From IMG/VR virus record IMGVR_UViG_3300026488_000011, positions 62,001-126,000 of that record: a stretch of DNA of 64,000 nucleotides. The stretch is one strand, 5' to 3'. Position 1 is the stretch's first letter. Each line of letters begins with the position of its first letter. Source of the DNA: a virus. The notes beneath the pieces were generated by a model. The model saw nothing but the letters and a program-made list of their open reading frames with translations, was not told where the DNA came from and made no database searches. Made by a program: the position numbers and the translations under genes. Below, one piece after another: positions 51,193-60,284 of the stretch.

Positions 51193-54100
51193 ATGATGGC
51201 AAATGATAAAGATTTGGACAAAATGTTAAACGATGATGGTCTGGATGAATTAGATAAATTATTCGAAGATGAGAGTATAGATATAGACAGTGGTTTAGAG
51301 GGTGATAGCAGAGATCCTGTAGACAAGGTCCTAAAGAGTACTAAGTCGGCTATGAAGGATTATGACTTAAAAAGTAAATTATTAGAAAGAGTAAAGGATG
51401 ATGTAATAGATACACTGCCGAATGATTTACGTAATGTAGTAACTGGTATAGATAATGAAATATATGGATTAAAAAGAGAAATAGAGGATAAGCTACCAGA
51501 TGTCAAAAAGACCTTAAAGAGTATGTTAGGAGATGCTGAAGAGTTAGCTCCTAATAAAGTATTAGGTATTAATATTAAAGACAAGATAAGAAGATTAAAA
51601 GACAAAATACACGTAGAGGAAGAAACTTTCATTCCTGAGGAAACACTAGACGAAAAAGCTAAGAGGTTTAGTGATGAAATCTTAGGAGGGGATATACAGA
51701 AGAGCATTTTATCGGATATAGATGTTAAAACTAATGTTAATTTAAATCTAGAGCTCTTAAAAGAGGCAAAGACCACGAATAACTTTTTGTTAAAACTAAG
51801 TAGTAAATATTACAAAAACAGCTTGGAATTAATGTTTAAACAACTCCATGCGTTGGTAAGCATAGATGAAAAGACTAAATTACTAGTCGAGACATTACCT
51901 AAACAGTTAGAAGGTATATTGAGAAACACGTCAATACCTGACGTAATGAAGTATAGGGGTAATGAACTACTAAAAGAGAATTTACGTAGAGATATGATGG
52001 AAAGTGGTATAGAGCTGATAAAAAATAGTCAAAGTGTAAGGACTATTACGAGCAAGTTAAAGAAGGCTGCGCTGAGTGGTTTTAATAAAGGTTTAGAAGG
52101 TCTAAGAACAGGGCAAGAATTTATTTCCACTCAGAGAGAGATGAAGGAATTAATGAGTGACGTGGGTATGGACCCTACGCAAATGGCTATACAATCAGGT
52201 TTTGATTTTGCACTAGGTACGGTAATGACTGGCTTAAAAAAAGGTGTGAGAAAAGTAGCCAGCAAGTCTAGAGTAGCTAATAAATTGCACTACAAACTGG
52301 ATAAAACCATATCTAACCCTGAAAAAGTACTAGAGAAATGGGAGAATAAGCTAAACGATAAAAACAATCCTTTAGCAGAATCCATGGCAGAGTTTATCTC
52401 TAGTTTAAGAAAGGAGATGGGTAGTAGTAAAACTGATATCGACTTAAGTCGGGATGTGAACCAACCAACAGTGTTCGATATAAAAACTAAACTAGCTATC
52501 ACTAACATAATACCTACTTATCTAAGTAAGATACTGGCAGAGGTAACAGGTATTAGATTAAAGTTAAAAGCTCCTAAAGTAGACGAGATAGTATTTGACT
52601 ATAAAAGAAACAGGTTCTTTACCGCTAAACAGCTGAAAAATAAATTTATAAGAGACAGTAAAAAAGCTAGTAAGTATGTATTAAAAACAATAGAGGAAGA
52701 ATCTCCTAAGATTATTAGTATACTAGAGAAAGATACCAAGTTAAACGAAGAAGAGAAGAAACAGGTAACATCAGCTTTATTAAAGCATGTAAACGAAGGC
52801 GGTAGCAAGGATATTAGATTCTTAAAAGACGAAGGATTCTTGGATAAACTAGATGAAGGTCTAAAAAATAAACTAACTCCAGTATTAGATAAAATATCTA
52901 AAGATTACACATCTGTAGATCTTAAAGAAGTTGAAGAAGCCAAAGAAGCCTTGAATAGAATAGAACGCAGTCTAGCTAACGAAGCTAAAGAATTTGGAGA
53001 AAGAGCTAAAGAGTTGGCAGATATTGGTAGAACAGATATATTAGAAACTCTAAAGATAATAAATGACGACCATACCAAAATCAGCGGAGAAAGAGTATTT
53101 GATATAGTCACTGATCTTACTAATAGGGATATTAGTAAAAACAAAATAAAATATGCTGATTATATACGTACAAGGAATGAGGATGCGGAAGATTCCGATA
53201 AAGAGTACATAGAAGACAAGATAAATAAAAAATTTAACGAATTCAAGAACATAGCTTTACCTAAGATAGATGACATTAAGAAGGAAACAAAAGAGATTAT
53301 CAAACACCCTGATAAGAAACTCAATATCGTTAAAAACGAACTAACTAAAACTGTGGAGAAAATAAAAAACACAAATAGACCAAAGATAGAGAATATCACT
53401 AAGCCAGTAGGTACAGCTTTAAATAAAGCACAGACCAAAGCTGAAGAAGTAGTTAAACCTCTAGTAATCAAGATTGAAAGTTTTGAGAAACCTAACTTAA
53501 TGAAAGAGAAATTAATAAGTAAGATAAACGATGTTAAGAAACTGGAATATAAAGAACTAAAATCAGGAGCAGTTAAAACATACAATAATATCTCCAGTAA
53601 GTTAGTGAAATCTATCGAAAAATTTGAAAGTAAATTACCTTCTAATCCTGATCAGGAACTAAAGCAAAACGTTAATAAGTTAGAACACATAATACAGAAT
53701 GATCAGTTAGACAATCTTTTAGAGGTACAATTAGCTCAAAAGCCATTACCTAAAGATATACACGAAGCCAAAATCATCTATGAGGAAACTGTACATAGTT
53801 TAGACCCTACTGGTAGATTAAAAGAAGAATTAAGTAAGAAGGGAAATTGGATAGAGAGATTATATAATATCCATAAAGGTGTTATGGCTAAGATTCAAGC
53901 AGGTGTATTTAATCTTAAAGAGAAAATGAGTGAACTGTTTAGTGGAGATACATTTTCTAACTTAAAAGATAGATTGGGTCTAGCTGGAAAATTAGGATCT
54001 AGAGGGTTAAAAATACTAGGAGCCGGAAAAGACTGGTTAGTTAAACATGGACAGTTATTAAAAGACAATACTTCTGAACTACTATATGATCCAGAGACAG

Positions 54101-56256
54101 GTAAGTTTAAAAGACCTACTATAAAAGGCTTAGCTAAATTTGGATATAAAACTTTTATGGGTAGTGCTAAAATAACCGGAGAGACAACAAAAGAAACATA
54201 TGGTCAAATGTTCGGAGTCTTAAAAGATATCAAAGATTCTTTAGTAAAAAATACAGAAAAGAATGAAAAGATAGTAAAGGTATTAAATAAGACCGTTACT
54301 TTAGATAAAAATAAAACCAATACTAATACGGCTTCTAAGTTTGCTAGTATGTTAAAATCTACTGTAAAGAAACAGTCATCCATACTGAAAGGTATCAAAG
54401 ACAAAGTAACATCTAACAAAAAAGAAACACAAGTGAATCCGTTTGATAAAGATGGTGACGGTGATAGGGATGGAAACTGGAAAGATAGATTAGCCTTGTT
54501 TAAGAAGAAGAATAAAAATGTCAATCCTTTGGAAAAGAGATTAATGCCTGCAGTAGATAAGAAGGAGGATCTGTTATCCACATTACTTAAATGGGGACCA
54601 TTCTTAATAGGCGGTCTAATAACAGGATTTAAGAAGATATTAGGCGGAGTTACAGATAGCTTAATAACTGGATTCAAACATGTGTTATGGGAACCTATCA
54701 AGTGGTTAGGTAATACTATTATGTCCGGTATAGGAAAGGCATTAGGTTCAATAACAGGATTAATTAGTAAGATACCAGGGTTAGGTACAGTAATTGAAAA
54801 AGGTAAAGATCTATTCAAATCTGCTAAGGACAAGGTAAAAGACCTATTTACCAAAGGTAAGACTCCTGATATAAAAGATAAAATAAAACCTAAAACTGCA
54901 TTACCTAAAAAACCAGTAAAAGTGAAACCATCCAGTATTAAATCAGTATTGAGCAGGATGAAGAATTTAGTGGTGAAGAAGTTAGGTAAGAAGGCAGGAG
55001 CTAAATTATTAGCTAAAATAGCTACTAGATTTGTACCGTTTGTAGGTACCGCAATGTTGGCATACGACGCTGTAAAAGTAGGTTACTATATGATGCATGA
55101 TGGTCTATCACTACCTGCGGCAGTATCCAAACAGCTATTAGGATTTAGTATATTTGACGATAACGAACCTGCGATTGATCCAGAAACAGGTGAACCTATT
55201 AAACCGGATGTAGAGAATAAAGATTCTGAGAAAACCAAAACTACAGAAGCAAATATAGAAACGAAACAAGAACATCCATCTACAGTATCTAATTGGAAAA
55301 AAGAAACATTCCACCAAGTACCTAATCAGAAATCCAAACCTCCTAAGATCAAAAACTATCACATTGGTGACACTTTAAAAGAGATTAAAATACCTATTGG
55401 CAATAAGGAAGAATTAGTTGCTAAGTTGGTGAAACATGAAGGGCTTAAATTAAGAAAGTATAGGGATAGTCTAGGGTACGAAACTATAGGTGTAGGACAT
55501 CTATTAGATACTAGAAAAGGCGGTGTTCCTCTAAGAGATATAATAGACAGAGATACTGACCAAATAACTGAGCCAGAAGCATTTAAGATTTTAGCTTATG
55601 ATACTAATAAAACAGGTAAGAAGTTGTATAGTTTGCTTCCATGGCTAAGAAATCAGCCAGAGATAGTGCAAGAAGATTTGATAGATATGGGATTTAATTT
55701 AGGTGTAGGCGGATTACTTAAATTTAAGGATACCTTAAATGCCATTAAAGAAGGTGATTATTCTAAAGCTGCTAATAACCTAATGAGATCTAAATGGTAT
55801 AAGCAAGTAGGTGATAGAGCGAAAGAAATAGTAAATGACTTTATGTCATTATCGCAATCAGCAATATCTACCAGTAGCACAATGGCAACTACAGTAAGAA
55901 ATACTAGATCACAAGCTGAAACATATGTAAATACTATAAATAAACAACAGAATGAAATAGTAAAAGAGACTGCTAAACAGGCTAAAGCTCCTATAGCTAA
56001 TGTAGATTATACTCCACATTTTGAAAACAGCACGCAACAACAATCTATTACTAATAACCTACTGAAAGAATCCTTGAATATACAAAAACAAATGTTGAAT
56101 ACGTTACAAGGTATTTACGAAATTAGTAAAGCTACATTAATGTTACAGCATCCTGACAAAAAAACTGTAAAAGCAATTACTAAAAAAGAAAAGGAGAGAA
56201 GGTATATAGAACCTCCTACTAATCCAGCATTATCTGTAAATGTAAATGAATTTTAA
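51193..56256 (+). CDS. Giant virion protein with C-terminal GH24 lysozyme (cell-puncturing/tape-measure-like)
   Basis: AAGGAGAAC precedes tandem ATGs at 51193 and 51196; about 1688 aa. The first 1000 residues are charged and helical with long coiled-coil stretches. An EF-hand-like calcium loop is at about residue 1085 (DKDGDGDRDGNW). Hydrophobic helices follow (LLKWGPFLIGGLITGF; RFVPFVGTAMLAYDAVKVGY). A T4-lysozyme (GH24) domain starts at about 1406, with E1416, D1425 and T1431 at exactly T4's E11/D20/T26 spacing (HEGLKLRKYRDSLGYETIGV). The tail is a Gln-rich helix. Such proteins lie in or near the tail and cut peptidoglycan at entry. The helical body would also suit a tape measure; phiKZ carries a comparable giant cell-puncturing protein. 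Confidence 0.8.
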   Translation: MMANDKDLDKMLNDDGLDELDKLFEDESIDIDSGLEGDSRDPVDKVLKSTKSAMKDYDLKSKLLERVKDDVIDTLPNDLRNVVTGIDNEIYGLKREIEDKLPDVKKTLKSMLGDAEELAPNKVLGINIKDKIRRLKDKIHVEEETFIPEETLDEKAKRFSDEILGGDIQKSILSDIDVKTNVNLNLELLKEAKTTNNFLLKLSSKYYKNSLELMFKQLHALVSIDEKTKLLVETLPKQLEGILRNTSIPDVMKYRGNELLKENLRRDMMESGIELIKNSQSVRTITSKLKKAALSGFNKGLEGLRTGQEFISTQREMKELMSDVGMDPTQMAIQSGFDFALGTVMTGLKKGVRKVASKSRVANKLHYKLDKTISNPEKVLEKWENKLNDKNNPLAESMAEFISSLRKEMGSSKTDIDLSRDVNQPTVFDIKTKLAITNIIPTYLSKILAEVTGIRLKLKAPKVDEIVFDYKRNRFFTAKQLKNKFIRDSKKASKYVLKTIEEESPKIISILEKDTKLNEEEKKQVTSALLKHVNEGGSKDIRFLKDEGFLDKLDEGLKNKLTPVLDKISKDYTSVDLKEVEEAKEALNRIERSLANEAKEFGERAKELADIGRTDILETLKIINDDHTKISGERVFDIVTDLTNRDISKNKIKYADYIRTRNEDAEDSDKEYIEDKINKKFNEFKNIALPKIDDIKKETKEIIKHPDKKLNIVKNELTKTVEKIKNTNRPKIENITKPVGTALNKAQTKAEEVVKPLVIKIESFEKPNLMKEKLISKINDVKKLEYKELKSGAVKTYNNISSKLVKSIEKFESKLPSNPDQELKQNVNKLEHIIQNDQLDNLLEVQLAQKPLPKDIHEAKIIYEETVHSLDPTGRLKEELSKKGNWIERLYNIHKGVMAKIQAGVFNLKEKMSELFSGDTFSNLKDRLGLAGKLGSRGLKILGAGKDWLVKHGQLLKDNTSELLYDPETGKFKRPTIKGLAKFGYKTFMGSAKITGETTKETYGQMFGVLKDIKDSLVKNTEKNEKIVKVLNKTVTLDKNKTNTNTASKFASMLKSTVKKQSSILKGIKDKVTSNKKETQVNPFDKDGDGDRDGNWKDRLALFKKKNKNVNPLEKRLMPAVDKKEDLLSTLLKWGPFLIGGLITGFKKILGGVTDSLITGFKHVLWEPIKWLGNTIMSGIGKALGSITGLISKIPGLGTVIEKGKDLFKSAKDKVKDLFTKGKTPDIKDKIKPKTALPKKPVKVKPSSIKSVLSRMKNLVVKKLGKKAGAKLLAKIATRFVPFVGTAMLAYDAVKVGYYMMHDGLSLPAAVSKQLLGFSIFDDNEPAIDPETGEPIKPDVENKDSEKTKTTEANIETKQEHPSTVSNWKKETFHQVPNQKSKPPKIKNYHIGDTLKEIKIPIGNKEELVAKLVKHEGLKLRKYRDSLGYETIGVGHLLDTRKGGVPLRDIIDRDTDQITEPEAFKILAYDTNKTGKKLYSLLPWLRNQPEIVQEDLIDMGFNLGVGGLLKFKDTLNAIKEGDYSKAANNLMRSKWYKQVGDRAKEIVNDFMSLSQSAISTSSTMATTVRNTRSQAETYVNTINKQQNEIVKETAKQAKAPIANVDYTPHFENSTQQQSITNNLLKESLNIQKQMLNTLQGIYEISKATLMLQHPDKKTVKAITKKEKERRYIEPPTNPALSVNVNEF

Positions 56257-56286
56257 CTATGCTAGGAGATTATTCTCCTAGCATAG
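56257..56286. terminator. Shared terminator of the giant gene and 56270
   Basis: CTATGCTAGGAGA / TCTCCTAGCATAG with a 4-nt loop holding the leftward TAA stop (56270-56272); rightward it is followed by CTTTTTTC. Confidence 0.85.
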
Positions 56287-56899
56287 CTTTTTTCATATCT
56301 TCTGTAGATATTATGTCTAGAAATTCTGTCTTTAACCTTTTTTCGATGTCTTTTACTACCTCTTCTGTTACTCTCTTTTTAAAGATTTTGTAATCATCAT
56401 CATTATTAATCTCAGTTATTCCTAGTTCATCTCTAACATCTGCGATTATGTTAAGGATTGCTTTTAATCCTTTTGCGTATTTTATATACTTACTATCTAC
56501 CTCATTTATTTCTATAGCTCCTCTTTTTATTTTGCTATAGATCTCAATTCTTTTCTCTTTCAGATTCTTCATTTTTAATATTTCGTTTAGTAGCTCTTTA
56601 TCGCTTAAGATCTTATCCAGAACTACTAACTCTATAGCATACCAATAGTTTGGTACATGGTGTGTTTTGTAACCATCTAATCTCTCCCTATCCTTATCCG
56701 TTAGTACTTTATCCAGGATAGATATACCAGCTTTTCTCTTATTTAGATAATACATCACGTTTTCGATAGACATCACATCACCTAGTAATCTGCTCTTGAA
56801 CTTAGAGACATGCTTCGGGTGTAATCTATCTGTCTTCCTTTTTCCTTCAGGAAGTATTTTGATTATTTTGTTATCTCTTGTGTTATCAACTAACGCCAT
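56270..56899 (-). CDS. Hypothetical protein, 209 aa
   Basis: AAGGAGAGAAGA precedes the ATG. Helical and strongly charged (LKEKRIEIYSKIKRGAIEIN; VVKDIEKRLKTEFLDI), basic overall at the N-terminus. No family recognised. Last of a leftward series 56270-58393 of four small genes with short gaps or overlaps. Confidence 0.65.
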   Translation of the reverse strand: MALVDNTRDNKIIKILPEGKRKTDRLHPKHVSKFKSRLLGDVMSIENVMYYLNKRKAGISILDKVLTDKDRERLDGYKTHHVPNYWYAIELVVLDKILSDKELLNEILKMKNLKEKRIEIYSKIKRGAIEINEVDSKYIKYAKGLKAILNIIADVRDELGITEINNDDDYKIFKKRVTEEVVKDIEKRLKTEFLDIISTEDMKKAMLGE

Positions 56900-56917
56900 T
56901 CTTCTCTCCTTCTTCTA

Positions 56918-57334
56918 TTAGTGTTTTAATATTTTGTTCTTAAGATCTTCGTTCAATAGGATGTACGAAAGATATAATTTTTCAGCTGTGAAGTTTTCTA
57001 CATCAGCATATGTAAAAGGTTTAACAGTTTCACCATAGTCATCTATTATGGTTCTGAGATACTCAGACAGATAACCTTTCATGGTCTCTCTAGCATCATA
57101 GTCGTTATCTACATAGTCCAATGCTGTTAGTTTATGACATAAAGATTTTAATCTATGGTATCTACTGTCGTGTAGATCCATCCATGTGTCTAACTCATCT
57201 TCAATAACAGCTAACAAACTAAATCTAGTTCTGATATCAAAATCTTTTATAACGGATTTGAAAGTTTCTATTTCATTTTCGTTTCCTGTTTCTAATCCCT
57301 GTAAGATAAAGTTGTCTAGATCTTTCTTAGTCAT
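56918..57334 (-). CDS. Hypothetical protein, 138 aa
   Basis: AAAAGGAATTAAACT precedes the ATG, which overlaps the upstream stop by 4 nt. Helical and acidic, with an NFTAEKLYLSYILLNEDLKN end. Coupled to the 198-aa gene. No motif recognised. Confidence 0.65.
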   Translation of the reverse strand: MTKKDLDNFILQGLETGNENEIETFKSVIKDFDIRTRFSLLAVIEDELDTWMDLHDSRYHRLKSLCHKLTALDYVDNDYDARETMKGYLSEYLRTIIDDYGETVKPFTYADVENFTAEKLYLSYILLNEDLKNKILKH

Positions 57335-57927
57335 AGTTTAATTCCTTTTATACCGTGGATAGTTTCTTCGTCATTTAGCCATTTTACCTTGGCATATATT
57401 TCCATATTATCTACTTGCATAAATTCTAATACCAGGAAGACAAATGTCTTCCAAGTGAGTTTCTTTTTAGACATTGCATTATAGATGCTATTCTCAGATT
57501 TACTGCCTTTATAACTCTTAAGTAGTTCGGCAGTTTTGCCTTTGTAACCTAAGGCTTCTATGATTTGATCTCTCAAATCCGCTAAGAATTTACCATACTC
57601 CTGGTAGTTATCGGGAGTAATTTCTACCATAGCTTTAACAGTCTTCTCGCCTTTATGCACCACGACAGTAAAGATCAATTTCTTTACTCCTAATACATCG
57701 AATAATAATAGGAGGAATCTTTTCCATGTTAATTCGGAACCTTTTATTAACTTGTTTAGGGTACCCGTGTTTAAGGCTCCTTTTTTATTCCTGTTTTTCC
57801 TCCAATAACGCTTGACAGAGAAAACTAAACTACTCTGGAGATTGTTCTCCAGGATTATTTTTCTCCACATTTTAGCTAGCAAACCGTTCTCCGTAGTTGC
57901 TACGGGGGTTCTTTCTAAGTCTTCCAT
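57331..57927 (-). CDS. Protein with duplicated domain, 198 aa, possible DNA-binding
   Basis: The frame opens at 58005, but GAAGGAGCGTACT precedes ATG 57927 (MEDLERTPV), taken as start. Two halves share a pattern: LNKLIKGSELTWKRFLLLLF at about residues 58-77 and IYNAMSKKKLTWKTFVFLVL at about 147-166, each followed by a hydrophobic strand. The unit resembles a helix-turn-helix of XRE type (helix, KG.LTW, helix), so each copy may bind DNA, but this is weak. A first basic segment (RYWRKNRNKKG) is also present. Part of the leftward series to 56270. Confidence 0.6.
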   Translation of the reverse strand: MEDLERTPVATTENGLLAKMWRKIILENNLQSSLVFSVKRYWRKNRNKKGALNTGTLNKLIKGSELTWKRFLLLLFDVLGVKKLIFTVVVHKGEKTVKAMVEITPDNYQEYGKFLADLRDQIIEALGYKGKTAELLKSYKGSKSENSIYNAMSKKKLTWKTFVFLVLEFMQVDNMEIYAKVKWLNDEETIHGIKGIKL

Positions 57928-57970
57928 AGTACGCTCCTTCTGTAGTAAGTAAATGTCGTAGTAAGAGTAA

Positions 57971-58393
57971 CTACTTTGCAAGATGTTTAAAGATATTGTC
58001 GACAATATCTTGCATATTAATAATATATTTTTTAATAACCATTGAATTAAATGTTTGATCAGTGTCTGTGTCTAGACTCTCTATCCAGTCTTTAAGGTCT
58101 TTTAGTTTGGGTATAGATCTGTGTAGAAACAAGATTTTATTCTCTGCCTCATCGTCTAACCCGTCTTTACCGCTTAACCATTCTAACATCGGAATATCTC
58201 TAATCACAGACATTTTAATTTTTCCTACTTCTAGCTTATCTGTATAATCATGCGTTAATAAATATTCGACAGCTTCTACATAATCTTCTAGATAGCGGTG
58301 TAATGAGTTTAACTTTACCTTTCTTACCTTGGGTGAATAGATATCTAATTTTATATCAGTATTCCTGTCTTTATTTTTCCACCAGTTCCACAT
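57971..58393 (-). CDS. Hypothetical protein, 140 aa
   Basis: AAGGAGTATCA precedes the ATG. Basic N-terminus (MWNWWKNKDRN) and helical body with an acidic middle (SGKDGLDDEAENKILFL). First of the leftward series; its 3' end contains the palindrome AGATATTGTC/GACAATATCT at 57991-58010. No family recognised. Confidence 0.65.
   Translation of the reverse strand: MWNWWKNKDRNTDIKLDIYSPKVRKVKLNSLHRYLEDYVEAVEYLLTHDYTDKLEVGKIKMSVIRDIPMLEWLSGKDGLDDEAENKILFLHRSIPKLKDLKDWIESLDTDTDQTFNSMVIKKYIINMQDIVDNIFKHLAK
57991..58010. repeat. 20-nt palindrome inside the end of a gene
   Basis: AGATATTGTC / GACAATATCT lies about 7-13 codons before the stop of the 140-aa gene, without a T tract. It could be a binding site or an attenuator for the genes downstream. 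Confidence 0.45.
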
Positions 58394-58459
58394 TGATACT
58401 CCTTTATAGTACTCAACAATATGTTTTACCGTGAATAATTATGTTAATAAGGAGAAAGA

Positions 58460-58873
58460 ATGAGTAACTCAATTAGAGACATTGATAAGGCTAATGTATT
58501 TATGCCTGAAGAAATGAGGGTATTAGATAAAACCCTCGAAATAAGAGAGAAGATAGTAGACAAAATGATAGAGGACGGTATACCTTATAAGACTTCAGAA
58601 ATTAGAGTACTTAACGAGGTCTTAAATGCCATGGATTCTAACGTCATGGGTAGAACAGATAGAAGATTGAAGATGAAAGAAAATGATAATAACGAAAATA
58701 TCTTAGAGATGATGAGAGAAGTTTTAATAAACGTGGAAAAGAAAAAATCCACAGTAACTGTTGAACAAAGACAAATAGAATTAACAGAAGGTTTAAGACC
58801 AGATGAAATTGTATTAGGAGAAGATCAAATAGAGTTTCAGGAAATTTCCCTAGAAGATTTAGAAGGAGAATAA
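58460..58873 (+). CDS. Hypothetical protein, 137 aa
   Basis: AAGGAGAAAGA precedes the ATG. Acidic, helical, with many Met, Glu and Lys residues and a Glu-rich tail (EFQEISLEDLEGE). The size, charge and helical pattern are compatible with a small terminase-type or adaptor protein, but no motif supports this. First of a three-gene rightward set (58460-60247) with almost no gaps. Confidence 0.65.
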   Translation: MSNSIRDIDKANVFMPEEMRVLDKTLEIREKIVDKMIEDGIPYKTSEIRVLNEVLNAMDSNVMGRTDRRLKMKENDNNENILEMMREVLINVEKKKSTVTVEQRQIELTEGLRPDEIVLGEDQIEFQEISLEDLEGE

Positions 58874-58874
58874 G

Positions 58875-59696
58875 ATGGTATTTAACACAACAAGGACTAT
58901 TTATAGTCTAAAATTACAAACGGCATTGTTAACAGGAGCCGAGTATGAGACTTTGCCCAATACTACGTTAAATGAAAAGTTTAGTATTCTGCCCAATTAT
59001 GTAATTACGGGAACATATCCTAGATTAAATTGTTATGTACTGGGTGTAGGTGGTAATCCTATAATTGAGAATACAGCTATTGACCTTAAAAGAGGTAAAC
59101 ATAGAGCTACCGATGGAGCCCTGTTTAAACATTTACCGTTTATAATTAGAAGAACTGACGATGATATCAGTGATGAATTAAAACAAAAGTACAGACTAAG
59201 AAAAGTAGAGAATATAAATGGAATAGATTATATAGTTTACTACGCCAAGGTACTAGATAAAATAGATTTTACTAACACCATATTCCAGGTAAATAGTGAC
59301 TTTGGTAATAACTTCATAGGTCCATATGATACTACTAATGATCCTACAATACTCAATCCTACTCCTCTACTGGATTTAGACATAACCAAGATAAAAGGTA
59401 GTTACGTGTTAAATATGTGTAAGGTGTTATTCGTATTGGAAGATTGGGAAATCGAAGAGTTAAAAAACTCTATGTCGATCATGTATCCAGGTGAGACACT
59501 TACTTCTATTAGTGAAATAGGTCTATGTTCAGGTATAGACATAGACTATAACGGCTATAAGGAATCTGTAAAGACCCAAATAAACTTCTTTACTGACATG
59601 AATTTGGACTTACAATTATTGGATAATCTAAAAGTAAATAACAGAGTAGAATTTTATTTGGAACTGGGGGGAATGGAACCTCTCTATAAAGGATGA
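58875..59696 (+). CDS. Putative virion structural protein, 273 aa
   Basis: GAAGGAGAATAAG precedes the ATG, 1 nt after the previous stop. Beta-rich, with short strands and many Asn, Asp and Gly residues (RLNCYVLGVGGNPIIENTAI; ELKQKYRLRKVENINGIDYI). No enzyme motif. It lies between the 137-aa gene and the RuvC gene; a head or tail completion role is an inference from composition only. Confidence 0.6.
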   Translation: MVFNTTRTIYSLKLQTALLTGAEYETLPNTTLNEKFSILPNYVITGTYPRLNCYVLGVGGNPIIENTAIDLKRGKHRATDGALFKHLPFIIRRTDDDISDELKQKYRLRKVENINGIDYIVYYAKVLDKIDFTNTIFQVNSDFGNNFIGPYDTTNDPTILNPTPLLDLDITKIKGSYVLNMCKVLFVLEDWEIEELKNSMSIMYPGETLTSISEIGLCSGIDIDYNGYKESVKTQINFFTDMNLDLQLLDNLKVNNRVEFYLELGGMEPLYKG

Positions 59697-59698
59697 TT

Positions 59699-60247
59699 AT
59701 GTTTAAGTTACTAGGCATCGACCCAGGTACTAATTTCTGCGGTGTATCTATTTTTACTATAGAGAGTCTAGATAAAATAGTCGATGTAAGGACAGAGTTA
59801 ATAGATATCTCTAATCCAATCTACACAGATTTATCAAACGACCTGTTTTATAGATTACACCGACTAGAAGAAGCTATTAAGAAATTATGTTTAACAGAAT
59901 ATCCGTTTATGCCTATAGCCTTAGGAATCGAAGCTGGATTTATAAATAGATTTAGACCGGCAGCATATGGCCCTTTAGCTAAATCAAGTTTTATAATAGA
60001 ACATGCTTTTAAAGACATAACGGGATCTAATCTAATCGTAGAATATCCTCCTAGTATAATTAAGAAGAGAGTGAGTAGACAGGGGTTAGCTACTAAATCA
60101 GATATGTTAACCGCTGTATTAAACAATGATGAACTTTCGCCATGGTTAATAGGAATGGAAACTGAACATGAAATTGATGCGATAGCTATAGGATATTGCT
60201 TACTAGAAGATATTAGAGAAAGACCTGAAATATTGTACAAAGTATAA
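59699..60247 (+). CDS. RuvC-like Holliday junction resolvase
   Basis: ATG 59699 is preferred over 59693 because AAAGG lies 6 nt upstream of it. The RNase H-like RuvC fold is clear: KLLGIDPGTNFCGVSI (first Asp), IALGIEAGFINRFRPAAYG (second acidic), and EHEIDAIAIGYCLL near the C-terminus (third and fourth acidic residues). A conserved lysine-rich loop (PSIIKKRVSRQGLATKSDM) lies before the last helix as in RuvC. It resolves recombination junctions and branched DNA before packaging. phiKZ-like phages encode a comparable resolvase. It is the last gene of a rightward set. Confidence 0.85.
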   Translation: MFKLLGIDPGTNFCGVSIFTIESLDKIVDVRTELIDISNPIYTDLSNDLFYRLHRLEEAIKKLCLTEYPFMPIALGIEAGFINRFRPAAYGPLAKSSFIIEHAFKDITGSNLIVEYPPSIIKKRVSRQGLATKSDMLTAVLNNDELSPWLIGMETEHEIDAIAIGYCLLEDIRERPEILYKV

Positions 60248-60255
60248 AAAAATAA

Positions 60256-60284
60256 AGTTAGTGGAGATTATTTCTCCACTAACT
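60256..60284. terminator. Terminator between ruvC-like and AAA+ genes
   Basis: AGTTAGTGGAGA / TCTCCACTAACT with a 5-nt loop holding the leftward TAA stop (60268-60270); leftward TTTATTTTTTTATAC follows. Confidence 0.85.
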
